Positions 1 to 6,605 of a stretch of DNA of 13,154 nt are shown one piece after another. Each line of letters begins with the position of its first letter. Position 1 is the stretch's first letter. The DNA is from Chloroflexota bacterium (GTDB taxonomy: Bacteria; Chloroflexota; Dormibacteria; CF-121). The DNA lies in NCBI GenBank assembly GCA_005882525.1, contig VBGO01000083.1:1-13154 (forward strand), given 5' to 3'. The notes under the pieces were generated by a model. The model was not told the origin of the DNA. It did no database searches and saw only the letters and a list, made by a program, of their open reading frames with translations. The position numbers and the translations under genes were made by a program.

Positions 1-1
1 C

Positions 2-532
2 TTTACCCTGCCACTCATCCTGGCTGGCATCGGTCTCGGCTGCACCTTCGCCCCGATGACGACGGTGACCATGCAGCGCGTGAATCCCCGGCTCGCCGGC
101 GCCGCGTCAGGCTTGCTCAACACGACCCGCCAACTGGGGGGCGCATTCGGCAGCGCCGTGGTGGGCGCCATCTTGCAAACCCGGCTCGCCAACGAGCTCG
201 TCAGCCAGGCGCAGACACAGGCCGGCAGTCTGCCAGCCCCATTTCGATTGCCGTTCGTCCAGGGATTTGCCAAAGCCGCCGGAGGTGTGCTCGAGGTTGG
301 ACGCGGCCAGTCGGGAGTGCCGCTGCCCGCCGGCATGCCGGCCGCGGAGGCCGGCCAGATCCAGCAACTGGCGCACGAGGTGTTCGCACAGGCCTTCATC
401 AACGCGATGCGGCCCTCGCTGGCCGTTGCGATCGCGGTGTTGTTGTTCGGAGCCTTGCTGACGGCGACCATTGAAGGCCGCCGCAAGGCGACCATCCAAC
501 GGCTGGCAGAAACCGTCCCGGCCGCGGGCTAG
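2..532 (+). CDS. MFS transporter, DHA2/EmrB-QacA type, C-terminal fragment
   Basis: This is the last 176 residues of an inner-membrane major facilitator superfamily exporter; the frame is open at the left edge, so the start lies outside the window. The segment after the first helix (ending GCTFAPM) reads RLAGAASGLLNTTRQLGGAFGSA, split here as AGAASGLLNTTRQLGG plus AFGSAVVGAIL. This is the conserved AGxASGxxNTxRQxGGAxG block before the penultimate helices of 14-helix DHA2 drug:proton antiporters. A long hydrophilic loop follows (roughly residues 65-135), then a final helix near PSLAVAIAVLLFGALL and a short basic tail. The family exports drugs or other small molecules using the proton gradient; the substrate cannot be read from this fragment. 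The next gene starts 33 nt downstream on the same strand but has its own -10-like hexamer. Confidence 0.85.
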   Translation, partial: FTLPLILAGIGLGCTFAPMTTVTMQRVNPRLAGAASGLLNTTRQLGGAFGSAVVGAILQTRLANELVSQAQTQAGSLPAPFRLPFVQGFAKAAGGVLEVGRGQSGVPLPAGMPAAEAGQIQQLAHEVFAQAFINAMRPSLAVAIAVLLFGALLTATIEGRRKATIQRLAETVPAAG

Positions 533-552
533 AACGGGCGATATCCGCTCCA

Positions 553-558
553 TATACT
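553..558 (+). promoter_or_regulatory. Probable -10 hexamer (TATACT) for a leaderless LON-domain transcript
   Basis: TATACT ends 7 nt before the GTG start at 566, which would place transcription initiation at or next to the start codon. There is no purine-rich Shine-Dalgarno sequence in the 33-nt gap, in keeping with a leaderless mRNA. No convincing -35 hexamer is visible at the expected distance, so the call rests on the -10 and its spacing. Confidence 0.45.
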
Positions 559-565
559 GAAATTC

Positions 566-1219
566 GTGCCCACCCAGTGGCTGCCCCTGTTTCCCTTGAA
601 CGTCGTGCTCTTCCCGCACATGGCCCTGCCGTTGCACGTCTTCGAACCGCGCTACCGGCAGATGATCGCCGATTGCCTCGAAGAAGGGCACAGCTTTGGT
701 GTGGTCGCTATCCGTGAGGGAAGTCAGATCGGGCTGGCGACTCCCTATGAGGTCGGGACCCTGGCGAAGATCGTCCGGATCGATCGACTGGATGACGGCC
801 GGATGAATTTATTGGTGATGGGCGCCTCACGCTTTACCATCGTGCAGACCGCGGACGATCGCCCCTACCTGCGCGGTCAGATCCGCATCATTCCCGAGGC
901 GGGGGACGACCTGGATGCGACCGCCCGCCTGACCGAGACGACCGCCGTCACCTTTCGCCAGTATTCGAACCTGTTGCGCGAGCTGGTCGGCCAGCAGCCC
1001 GACGACGCCGAACCACCGATGGAGCCGGAGCTGCTCTCCTACCTGATTGCGGCGGCGCTCAACCTGCAGGTTTCGGAGAAGCAATCGCTGCTGGCGGAGC
1101 CGCGGACCGATGCCCGCCTCGTGCTCGAGCTGCGGATCCTCCGCAAGGAGATCGTGCTGCTCAAGCAGATGGTTGCCCACGCCGCCACTGCGGCGAAGGC
1201 GAAGACCTCCCTGAACTAA
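566..1219 (+). CDS. LON peptidase substrate-binding domain protein (stand-alone, no protease domain)
   Basis: This 217-residue protein matches the N-terminal substrate-recognition (PUA-like) domain of Lon protease. It opens with the diagnostic PLFPLNVVLFP block (residues 7-17), followed by LPLHVFEPRYRQM and a FGVV strand. Further motifs are the VGTLAKI strand and the G-rich LVMGASRF turn. The C-terminal half is helical (residues about 120-210), as in Lon N domains. The AAA+ ATPase and Ser-Lys protease domains are absent, and the length fits the stand-alone family found in many bacteria (YcjX/YcaM-like LON proteins). Its cellular role is not firmly established; binding or delivery of unfolded substrates is an inference from the Lon domain. 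Start: GTG at 566 gives the family-typical N-terminus. There is no Shine-Dalgarno, and a TATACT hexamer 7 nt upstream suggests a leaderless message. Confidence 0.88.
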   Translation: MPTQWLPLFPLNVVLFPHMALPLHVFEPRYRQMIADCLEEGHSFGVVAIREGSQIGLATPYEVGTLAKIVRIDRLDDGRMNLLVMGASRFTIVQTADDRPYLRGQIRIIPEAGDDLDATARLTETTAVTFRQYSNLLRELVGQQPDDAEPPMEPELLSYLIAAALNLQVSEKQSLLAEPRTDARLVLELRILRKEIVLLKQMVAHAATAAKAKTSLN

Positions 1220-1236
1220 ACCGCGCCCATGCGGGG

Positions 1237-1252
1237 GCGGCCCTCCGGCCGC
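1237..1252. terminator. Small GC-rich hairpin between convergent genes (possible bidirectional terminator)
   Basis: A perfect 6-bp inverted repeat, GCGGCC and GGCCGC around a CTCC loop, sits in the 41-nt gap between the convergent LON-domain and anti-sigma genes. There is no T-tract on either side, so intrinsic termination is uncertain. Position between two converging stop codons is the main support. Confidence 0.3.
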
Positions 1253-1260
1253 TACAGCCC

Positions 1261-2667
1261 TTAACTCGTGTGGAGGTCGACGACGAGGCGCCACGTATAG
1301 GTTCCCGTGGCGGCGAGCGTGAAGGCCGTGACTCGCACCGGTCGTGCCAGGTCGATCGTGATCGTCCCGTCCGGTCCTTGCTGGACGCCGGGCTCGACCG
1401 CGGCCACCTGGTAGCTGTGGATGCCGTTGACGGGCGCGCCGGCGACATCCGTGCCCTTGAACGCGACCGCGACATGCAGATCGTCCGGCCGCGTGACGAC
1501 CATCGATGGCAGCCCACTGCCGCGGATGTCGAAGACCAGCCGCGTGTAGCCGGCCACCGCGGTCCCCGGCCGGATGCGGTACATGGAGCCGCCGCTGACC
1601 CCGTTCCCCAGCGTGAAGAGCACCGGGGCAGCCGGGGCGGAGGCGGAGACGGTGGCACTGGCGCTCGGCGAGACCGAAGCCTTTAAGGTTGGGGAGGCAC
1701 GGACCGAGACGGTCGCGGTTGGGGCGGTCCCGCTGAGCTTGTGGCTGCCCTTCAGCCAACCGCCCTCGTAGAGGACCGCGGCGAGGAGGACGCAGGCCGC
1801 CGCCCCAAGTCCGACGGTGATCCGCATCGTCGTATCCGGCTTTCGAGGTGGCGCCGGAGGCGCGGCCGTGCTGTCGTCGTCAAGGTGCAGCGCGGGTTCC
1901 TGGTCGAAGACGGCGTTGCTGGTCACCGGCACCCAGGGCTCCTCGAAGGCCGGTTCCGGCTGGCGCTCCGATTCGACCGGGGCCGTGGGTGGCGCTGGCG
2001 GGGCCGGCTGTGGTTCGCGATCCCAGTCGAGGAATTCGACCTGACGGTGGGAATCGACCGGGACCTCCCGCAACGGCCTGGTCTGGATCTCGGGGTCGGG
2101 CGCCGACGACTCGGCCTCGGGCGCCTCGTCCGCGGGTTCCGGCTCGTGCAACGCCTCGGGCTCGACGAGCTCTGCGGCCTCCACCGGTTCGATCTCCAGC
2201 GGCGGCGCGGCCATCATCGGGTAGCGCGGTTCCGCCGTCGGAGGCAGCGGTGTTGGATGGTCTTGGGACGGCTCGTCGCGGAAGATCTCCCGCTCCAGCT
2301 CCGCTAAGAGATCCGGGACGCTGCTAACTTCGGGACGGACCGGTTGCGGCACCTCGGGCGCGGCAGGCAGCGGGATGGGATGAGGCGGGGCGATCTCGAA
2401 CGACCGCTGCGCCGACTGGCTGCGCAGGCGGTCCGGGATCGCGAGCGCGAAGGCCTGATCCATCGCCCCGGAGCCGACCGTTGCGTTGGGCAGACGGCCG
2501 ACCCGCAACAGCATCTCGCGGAAATCCTCGACCCGCTCCCGGCAGGCCTCGCACCGCCGGAGATGATCACGCGCCCATTCGAGATCCTTGCCATCCAGTC
2601 GATCGTCGAGGACCGCACTGGGCGAGATCCGGGTGCAGCGATTGCGGTCAAAATTTGATGTAGTCAT
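1261..2667 (-). CDS. Transmembrane anti-sigma factor with zinc-binding ZAS motif and extracytoplasmic AMIN-like domain
   Basis: This is the likely partner and inhibitor of the ECF sigma factor encoded just upstream. From the ATG at 2667 it has 468 residues. Residues 35-42 (HLRRCEAC) form the HxxxCxxC signature of zinc-containing anti-sigma domains; Cys11 could be another ligand. A very long Pro/Glu/Ala-rich cytoplasmic linker follows (about 60-280). Next come one membrane helix (about 283-302), a Ser/Thr/Ala/Pro-rich stalk, and a C-terminal beta-rich domain of about 110 residues (TRLVFDIRG to RLVVDLH). That last domain resembles AMIN-type envelope-binding folds; this assignment is by eye. The ATG at 2667 is chosen over a longer frame from 2754 because GGGGAG lies 4 nt upstream and the N-terminus fits the family. 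The gene overlaps the sigma gene by 20 nt, implying coupled translation. A sensing role for the outer domain is inference. Confidence 0.82.
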   Translation of the reverse strand: MTTSNFDRNRCTRISPSAVLDDRLDGKDLEWARDHLRRCEACRERVEDFREMLLRVGRLPNATVGSGAMDQAFALAIPDRLRSQSAQRSFEIAPPHPIPLPAAPEVPQPVRPEVSSVPDLLAELEREIFRDEPSQDHPTPLPPTAEPRYPMMAAPPLEIEPVEAAELVEPEALHEPEPADEAPEAESSAPDPEIQTRPLREVPVDSHRQVEFLDWDREPQPAPPAPPTAPVESERQPEPAFEEPWVPVTSNAVFDQEPALHLDDDSTAAPPAPPRKPDTTMRITVGLGAAACVLLAAVLYEGGWLKGSHKLSGTAPTATVSVRASPTLKASVSPSASATVSASAPAAPVLFTLGNGVSGGSMYRIRPGTAVAGYTRLVFDIRGSGLPSMVVTRPDDLHVAVAFKGTDVAGAPVNGIHSYQVAAVEPGVQQGPDGTITIDLARPVRVTAFTLAATGTYTWRLVVDLHTS

Positions 2668-3178
2668 AGATCTCCCCGAGCTCCGCACGGCTGCGGTCCA
2701 GCGTGTGGACCAGCTTGCGCGGCGCCATATCGACAACGTCGGCGAGCTCGTCATACGAGAGCTTCACGAAATCGCGCAGCAGCACCACCACGCGCGCGTC
2801 GAAGGGGAGGGCGGTCAGTGCTCGCTGAACGGTATCGCGACGCAGCGCCCGGCGCGCGTCCGACTGTGGAAAGTCTTCCAGGCTCACCTGCGCGGCGCGC
2901 TGCCGCCGAAACCAGCGGCGGGGTCGCAACGCCGTCCGGCTGAGCTCGGTTGCTGCCCGAAAGACGTCGGCCCGCCGCAGTCCCTCACCACTGGGGCGGT
3001 GGCGCAGACCCTCGGCAACCTGGCGAAACGCCGCACAGGTGATGGCGGCCGCGCCGTCGATGTCGTCGAGCAGCCGGGCAACGTAGTTCAGAACGAGGGG
3101 GAAGTCCGAATAGAACTCACGTTCCACGGACGCCGCCCGAGCGCTTAAGACCGGGGCTTCAACGTGTACTTGATCCAT
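2648..3178 (-). CDS. ECF-type RNA polymerase sigma factor
   Basis: This 176-residue protein has the two-domain ECF layout. A sigma-2-like region (about 20-60, EFYSDFPLVLNYVARLL onward) should contact the core polymerase and the -10. A basic linker follows (residues 86-94, PRRWFRRQR). A sigma-4 helix-turn-helix region (about 114-168) contains LTALPFDARVVVLLRDF and LSYDELADVV, the usual 'LP..R.v..L.....Y.EiA' pattern. The sigma-2 core is divergent, so the regulon cannot be guessed. The gene is followed, with a 20-nt overlap, by a ZAS-type membrane anti-sigma gene, the standard genetic arrangement of a sigma factor and its inhibitor. A promoter with TTGACG and TAGACT hexamers 17 bp apart lies upstream, giving an approximately 20-nt leader. 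No clear Shine-Dalgarno precedes ATG 3178. Autoregulation, common in ECF systems, is possible but not shown. Confidence 0.85.
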   Translation of the reverse strand: MDQVHVEAPVLSARAASVEREFYSDFPLVLNYVARLLDDIDGAAAITCAAFRQVAEGLRHRPSGEGLRRADVFRAATELSRTALRPRRWFRRQRAAQVSLEDFPQSDARRALRRDTVQRALTALPFDARVVVLLRDFVKLSYDELADVVDMAPRKLVHTLDRSRAELGEIYDYIKF

Positions 3179-3204
3179 TACTGGGACGGTGAGCGGATGC
3201 GTGC

Positions 3205-3233
3205 AGTCTAGTCAGGCGGCACGAATTCGTCAA
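3205..3233 (-). promoter_or_regulatory. Sigma-70-like promoter of the ECF sigma/anti-sigma operon
   Basis: On the minus strand TTGACG (3233 to 3228) and TAGACT (3210 to 3205) are separated by exactly 17 bp. That is near-consensus for a housekeeping promoter (five of six at -35, four of six at -10). Initiation would fall near 3198, about 20 nt before the sigma ATG. The -35 overlaps the TGA stop of the upstream nnrE-like gene, so read-through from that operon is also possible. Confidence 0.6.
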
Positions 3234-3985
3234 CTCGGCTTGAGGTCACGGGCCGAATTCAACTCGGGTTGAACGAGTTCGACCACGTCGCCAAGCGCAT
3301 AAAGGGTCGCAAGCGCCTCCCCATCGGCGCCAAACAACGTTCGCGGCATCCCGAGGTCGGCGACGAACACACGGCCGGCGTTCGGCGCGCGGGCAAGTCC
3401 CGGCTTGGGTGCGGCGAGGCTCAGCGTCGCCGCCGCCCGGACGGCGGCGTCCGCCCCCATCCCGGTGTCGGCATCCAGGCCCGAGGGCACGTCGATCGCC
3501 ACGATCGGCTGCCCGGTGGCATTCATCGCGTCGATGATGCGGGGAGCCGGTTCCCGAAGCGGCGGCCGAATGCCGGTCCCGAGCAAGCCGTCGAGGACCG
3601 CGTCGGTGGACCGTTCGATGCCATCCGGCGCCTCGCGTACCGGGATACCCATTCGTTGGACGGTGGTCGCATGATGCGCGACCAGGCTCCCGGCGTCGCG
3701 TGGTGGAACGATCGAGGCAGTGACGACGGCACCACCTAAATGCAGGAAGCGCGCGGCGGCCAGCGCATCACCCCCGTTGTTGCCGGAGCCGGCAACCACC
3801 GTGATGTGCCGGCCGCGGAGGCCATCCAGGTACGCATCCAGGAAGCGAGCGACCTGCCAGCCGGCGATTTCCATCAATTGCAACGGCTCGATCCCGAACC
3901 GCGAACGGGCTTCCACGTCCGCCTGGCGCAACGCGTCCGACGACAGGGTTGGGACCTGGTCCCAGGAAACCGCCGGCCAGGTCAC
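3230..3985 (-). CDS. nnrE: NAD(P)H-hydrate epimerase (YjeF N-terminal domain only)
   Basis: This cytoplasmic repair enzyme interconverts the R and S forms of hydrated NAD(P)H, so that the partner dehydratase can restore NAD(P)H. The 251-residue protein shows the YjeF_N signatures. These are a glycine-rich nucleotide loop (GSGNNGGDA, residues 66-74), the acidic DGLLGTG block (132-138) and IDVPSGLDADTG (164-175), which carries conserved metal and substrate residues. The length covers only the epimerase domain; the ADP/ATP-dependent NnrD dehydratase fused to it in many bacteria is absent here and must be elsewhere if present. The GTG start at 3985 overlaps the stop of the upstream SAM-hydrolase gene as GTGA, so the two are translationally coupled. 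The final Gly of the usual NNGGDG motif is Ala, a mild variation. Confidence 0.9.
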   Translation of the reverse strand: MTWPAVSWDQVPTLSSDALRQADVEARSRFGIEPLQLMEIAGWQVARFLDAYLDGLRGRHITVVAGSGNNGGDALAAARFLHLGGAVVTASIVPPRDAGSLVAHHATTVQRMGIPVREAPDGIERSTDAVLDGLLGTGIRPPLREPAPRIIDAMNATGQPIVAIDVPSGLDADTGMGADAAVRAAATLSLAAPKPGLARAPNAGRVFVADLGMPRTLFGADGEALATLYALGDVVELVQPELNSARDLKPS

Positions 3986-4731
3986 GTGACGAGGAGTGTT
4001 TCGCCGGGCGCCGCGTGCAGCCGGTCGGCCGCCGATCCTTCGCGCAGCGCGAACTCGATCCGGCCGCTGCTGCCGACCAGCGCGATCAATTCGTTCGGCT
4101 GGGCGTCCTCATAGGTCTCGACGGTCCGAACCTTGATGCCGTTGGCGGCCTTGATCCGCGCCAGCGCGCGGATTGGCAGGTTACTGATCACGTTGCCGAA
4201 ATGGTCGCAATGCATTGCCTGGGCCCGCCAGGCCTCACCAACCTTCGACGCCCAGGCCTCCGGGAGGCGCAGGGGCTCGCCCCGTCGAGGCCGGCCGACC
4301 TCGCCGAGGGGCGCGCCGGCGGCCAGCCGCGCGGCCACCGGGGCGAACACATCGCGCCCGTGAAAGGTCGGTGCGGCTTCCGGTGGCGTGGCCAGCTCCA
4401 CCGTTTCACTGATGGGGTCGTTGAGAAAGGTGAAGAGTCCATTATCGGGTCCGACAAAGTAGTGATCCGCGGCCTTGAAAGCGATCGCCTTCCGTTCCGT
4501 GCCGACACCAGGGTCAACGACGGCCACGTGAACCGTCCCCGCGGGAAAGCTCCGCCAGGCGCTGTCCAGCAGGAAGGCGCCCTGCAGGACGGCGAACGGC
4601 CGCACGCCGTGGGTGATGTCGACCAGCGCTGCCTTGGGGTGCAGCGACAGGATGGCGCCCTTCATCGCCCCCACGTAGGCGTCGTCCAACCCGAAGTCTG
4701 TCAGCAGCGTCACGATGCCGCTCGGCTTCAT
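3982..4731 (-). CDS. S-adenosyl-L-methionine hydroxide adenosyltransferase (DUF62, SAM hydrolase)
   Basis: Members of this family hydrolyse S-adenosylmethionine to adenosine and methionine, and are relatives of fluorinase and chlorinase. The 249-residue protein has the N-terminal TDFGLDDAYVGAMKG block (residues 11-25), VVDPGVGTER (71-80), GPDNG (94-98), FHGRDVFAPVAA (123-134) and DHFGN (176-180) ahead of the C-terminal barrel. Asp73, Arg80 and His124 match the Asp-Arg-His triad that marks hydroxide adenosyltransferases rather than halogenases. Start: ATG at 4731, with no Shine-Dalgarno; a TAGCAT hexamer ends 6 nt upstream, suggesting a leaderless mRNA. The NAD(P)HX epimerase gene follows with a GTGA overlap. 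Why cells spend SAM this way is unclear; nucleoside or methyl-balance housekeeping is the usual guess. Confidence 0.92.
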   Translation of the reverse strand: MKPSGIVTLLTDFGLDDAYVGAMKGAILSLHPKAALVDITHGVRPFAVLQGAFLLDSAWRSFPAGTVHVAVVDPGVGTERKAIAFKAADHYFVGPDNGLFTFLNDPISETVELATPPEAAPTFHGRDVFAPVAARLAAGAPLGEVGRPRRGEPLRLPEAWASKVGEAWRAQAMHCDHFGNVISNLPIRALARIKAANGIKVRTVETYEDAQPNELIALVGSSGRIEFALREGSAADRLHAAPGETLLVT

Positions 4732-4737
4732 GCCGCC

Positions 4738-4743
4738 ATGCTA
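4738..4743 (-). promoter_or_regulatory. Probable -10 hexamer (TAGCAT) for a leaderless SAM-hydrolase transcript
   Basis: TAGCAT on the minus strand ends 6 nt before ATG 4731, placing initiation at the start codon. The intervening bases are GGCGGC and there is no Shine-Dalgarno. A TTGCCG hexamer lies 15 bp upstream, a short spacing for a -35. It would drive the SAM-hydrolase/epimerase pair. Confidence 0.4.
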
Positions 4744-4776
4744 TCCGCTGGCGCCTGCCGGCAACCGGTCCGGCAA

Positions 4777-4808
4777 AACAAAAGAGCCGCCCACTCGGGG
4801 CGGCTCTT
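4777..4808 (-). terminator. Rho-independent terminator of groEL
   Basis: The sequence 4782-4792 (AAGAGCCGCCC) and its complement 4798-4808 form a perfect 11-bp stem with the 5-nt loop ACTCG. On the minus strand the stem is followed by a T-rich run (TTGTTTTG). It lies 16 nt past the groEL stop codon and before the SAM-hydrolase gene, so it separates the two minus-strand units. Confidence 0.88.
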
Positions 4809-4824
4809 CCTTCAGCCTGACGGC

Positions 4825-6435
4825 TTAGTAATCCGGCATCGACGGCGCCGGCGCGGCTGCCTTCTTTTCCGGAATATCCGAGACGAGCGCTTCGGTCGTC
4901 AGCAGCATCGCCGCAATGCTGGCGGCATTCTGCAGCGCCGAACGGGTGACCTTGGTCGGGTCGACGATGCCGGCCTTGACCATGTCGGTGTACTCACCCT
5001 TGTTGGCGTCGAAGCCCTGCCCCTTCGGCAGGCCCTTGACCTTCTCCACCACAACCGAGCCTTCCCAGCCGGCGTTGTTCACGATCTGGCGTAGTGGCTC
5101 CTCCAGCGCCCGGCGGACCAGCGCGACGCCGGTCGCCTCGTCGCCTTGAAGCTTGAGGGTGTCGAGCGAGCTCTGCGCGTGCACCAGGACGGCACCGCCA
5201 CCGGGCACGATGCCCTCCTCGACGGCGGCCCGGGTGGCCGACACCGCGTCTTCCATCCGGTGCTTCTTCTCCTTGAGCTCGGTTTCGGTCGCGGCACCGA
5301 CCTTGATGACGGCAACCCCGCCAGCCAGCTTGGCCAGTCGCTCCTGGAGCTTCTCCTTGTCCCAGTCCGAGGTCGTCTTCTCGATCTCGGCCTTGATCTG
5401 GTTGATGCGTCCCTTGATCGTTTCCGGCTTCCCGGCACCTTCGACGATCGTGGTGTCGTCCTTGGTGATGGTCACGCGGCGGGCCCGGCCGAGCTGGTTC
5501 AGCTGCACCGAATCCAGCTTGAGCCCGAGCTCATCGGAGATCACCTGGCCACCGGTCAGGATGGCGATGTCTTCCAGCATGGCCTTGCGCCGGTCACCGA
5601 ACCCGGGCGCCTTGACGGCCACGGCGGTGAAGGTGCCACGCAGCTTGTTGACGATGATCGTCGCCTGCGCCTCGCCCTCGACGTCCTCGGCGATGATCAA
5701 CAGCGGCTTGCCGCTCTGCACGACCTTCTCGAGGACCGGCAACAGGTCGGCGACGGCGGAGATCTTCTTGTCGGTGATCAGGATGAAGGGGTCTTCGAGG
5801 ACTGCCTCCATGCGGGTGGCATCCGTGACCATGTAGGGCGAGATGTAGCCCTTATCGAACTGCATCCCGTCGACGAGCTTGAGCTCGTCCTCGATGCCGC
5901 GCGACTCTTCGACGGTGATGACGCCGTCCTTGCCGACCTTCTCCATCGCGTTGGCGACCATCTCGCCGATCTTGGGGTCGCCGGATGAGATCGTCGCCAC
6001 CTGGGCGATCTTCTCGCGATCGGAAATCTGAACCGACTGTTCCTTGATGGCTTTGACGACTTCGTCGACGGCCTTCTGGATGCCGAGCTTCAGCAACATC
6101 GGGTTGGCGCCGGCCGTCACGTTCCGCAGCCCTTCGCCGATGATCGAGGCGGCCAGGACCACCGAGGTGGTGGTGCCGTCACCGGCAATGTCGTTGGTCT
6201 TGCTCGCGACTTCCTTGACCAGCTGGGCCCCCATGTTCTCGAAGGCATCCTCCAGCTCGATCTCCTTCGCAATCGTCACCCCGTCGTTGGTGATCGTCGG
6301 GGAGCCGAACTTCTTGTCGAGTACGACGTTACGGCCCCGGGGGCCGATGGTAATTCGAACCGCGTCGGCGACCTTGTCGACGCCTCGCTTCAGCGCGGAA
6401 CGCGCGTCGGCATCGTATGCCAGTTGTTTCGCCAT
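4825..6435 (-). CDS. groEL: Chaperonin GroEL (60 kDa, Hsp60)
   Basis: This is the ATP-dependent cytosolic folding chaperonin, normally a tetradecamer working with GroES. The 536-residue protein is full length and highly conserved. It contains GPRGRNVVLDKKFG and ITNDGVTIAKEI near the N-terminus, the nucleotide-binding AGDGTTTS loop with its catalytic Asp, the apical AVKAPGFGDRRKAML block, and the equatorial EGIVPGGGAVLVHA motif. The C-terminus ends in EKKAAAPAPSMPDY, without the flexible Gly-Gly-Met repeats seen in many GroELs. The ATG at 6435 is chosen over an in-frame upstream ATG at 6471 because AAGGAGGA (6442-6449) sits 6 nt before it and the protein then begins with the universal MAKQL. 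No groES lies next to it: the neighbours are a SAM hydrolase and, divergently, a metalloprotease. A CIRCE operator upstream indicates HrcA-controlled heat induction. Confidence 0.98.
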   Translation of the reverse strand: MAKQLAYDADARSALKRGVDKVADAVRITIGPRGRNVVLDKKFGSPTITNDGVTIAKEIELEDAFENMGAQLVKEVASKTNDIAGDGTTTSVVLAASIIGEGLRNVTAGANPMLLKLGIQKAVDEVVKAIKEQSVQISDREKIAQVATISSGDPKIGEMVANAMEKVGKDGVITVEESRGIEDELKLVDGMQFDKGYISPYMVTDATRMEAVLEDPFILITDKKISAVADLLPVLEKVVQSGKPLLIIAEDVEGEAQATIIVNKLRGTFTAVAVKAPGFGDRRKAMLEDIAILTGGQVISDELGLKLDSVQLNQLGRARRVTITKDDTTIVEGAGKPETIKGRINQIKAEIEKTTSDWDKEKLQERLAKLAGGVAVIKVGAATETELKEKKHRMEDAVSATRAAVEEGIVPGGGAVLVHAQSSLDTLKLQGDEATGVALVRRALEEPLRQIVNNAGWEGSVVVEKVKGLPKGQGFDANKGEYTDMVKAGIVDPTKVTRSALQNAASIAAMLLTTEALVSDIPEKKAAAPAPSMPDY

Positions 6436-6501
6436 CGATCGTCCTCCTTCCTGCTTGTGGTAAGTGAGCAAACGGCCAGTATTCGGGCCGGTAATACCCG
6501 C

Positions 6502-6507
6502 ATTTTA
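6502..6507 (-). promoter_or_regulatory. groEL promoter, -10 hexamer TAAAAT
   Basis: TAAAAT on the minus strand overlaps the promoter-proximal edge of the CIRCE palindrome. Initiation near 6495 would give a leader of about 60 nt ending in the strong Shine-Dalgarno at 6442-6449. A -35 is not clear: TTGCTA is 21 bp away, and TAGCAC at 17 bp is poor. HrcA bound at CIRCE would cover the -10 and the spacer. Confidence 0.55.
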
Positions 6508-6531
6508 GCACTCCTAAGCATCGAGTGCTAG
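6505..6531. promoter_or_regulatory. CIRCE operator (HrcA-binding inverted repeat)
   Basis: TTAGCACTC, a 9-nt spacer (CTAAGCATC) and GAGTGCTAG match the CIRCE consensus TTAGCACTC-N9-GAGTGCTAA at 17 of 18 arm positions. CIRCE is bound by the heat-shock repressor HrcA and is typical of groE and dnaK operons. It lies 70 nt upstream of groEL and overlaps its likely -10. The hrcA gene itself is not in the window. Confidence 0.95.
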
Positions 6532-6570
6532 CAATCGGTCGCCTCGAGCGCCAGCCGGACGAGGCGTCGG

Positions 6571-6576
6571 TAGAAT
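6571..6576 (+). promoter_or_regulatory. Possible -10 hexamer (TAGAAT) for the metalloprotease-lipoprotein operon
   Basis: TAGAAT lies 29 nt before ATG 6606, giving a leader of roughly 20 nt. A recognisable -35 and a Shine-Dalgarno are both missing. It is the only AT-rich hexamer between the divergent groEL operator and this gene. Confidence 0.3.
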
Positions 6577-6605
6577 GAGGTGCGCCGCCTGCGCGGCCCT
6601 GCCCC

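Noticed and set aside
827..1759. Minus-strand frame of 310 codons across the LON and anti-sigma genes
   Set aside because: It spans the intergenic hairpin and two real genes in the wrong frame; the translation is Arg/Gly/Pro-rich without motifs.
1741..2307. Plus-strand frame opposite the anti-sigma linker
   Set aside because: The Pro/Glu-rich linker codons read as Arg/Gly repeats on the other strand; no initiation signal or family resemblance.
2668..2754. Longer anti-sigma start at 2754
   Set aside because: It would overlap the sigma gene by 107 nt and add Ser/Arg-rich residues. ATG 2667 has a good Shine-Dalgarno and fits the ZAS domain N-terminus.
3949..5094. Long plus-strand open frame of 381 codons
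   Set aside because: It lies antisense to the SAM hydrolase and the 3' part of groEL, both unmistakable. The product is Arg/Gly/His-rich with no domain, as expected from GC-rich shadow frames.
5146..5988. Plus-strand frame of 280 codons opposite groEL
   Set aside because: It is the mirror of conserved GroEL coding sequence, with Asp/Leu/His-rich low-complexity translation and no start context.
6433..6471. Longer groEL start at 6471
   Set aside because: It lacks a Shine-Dalgarno and adds residues absent from GroEL; ATG 6435 has AAGGAGGA at optimal spacing.
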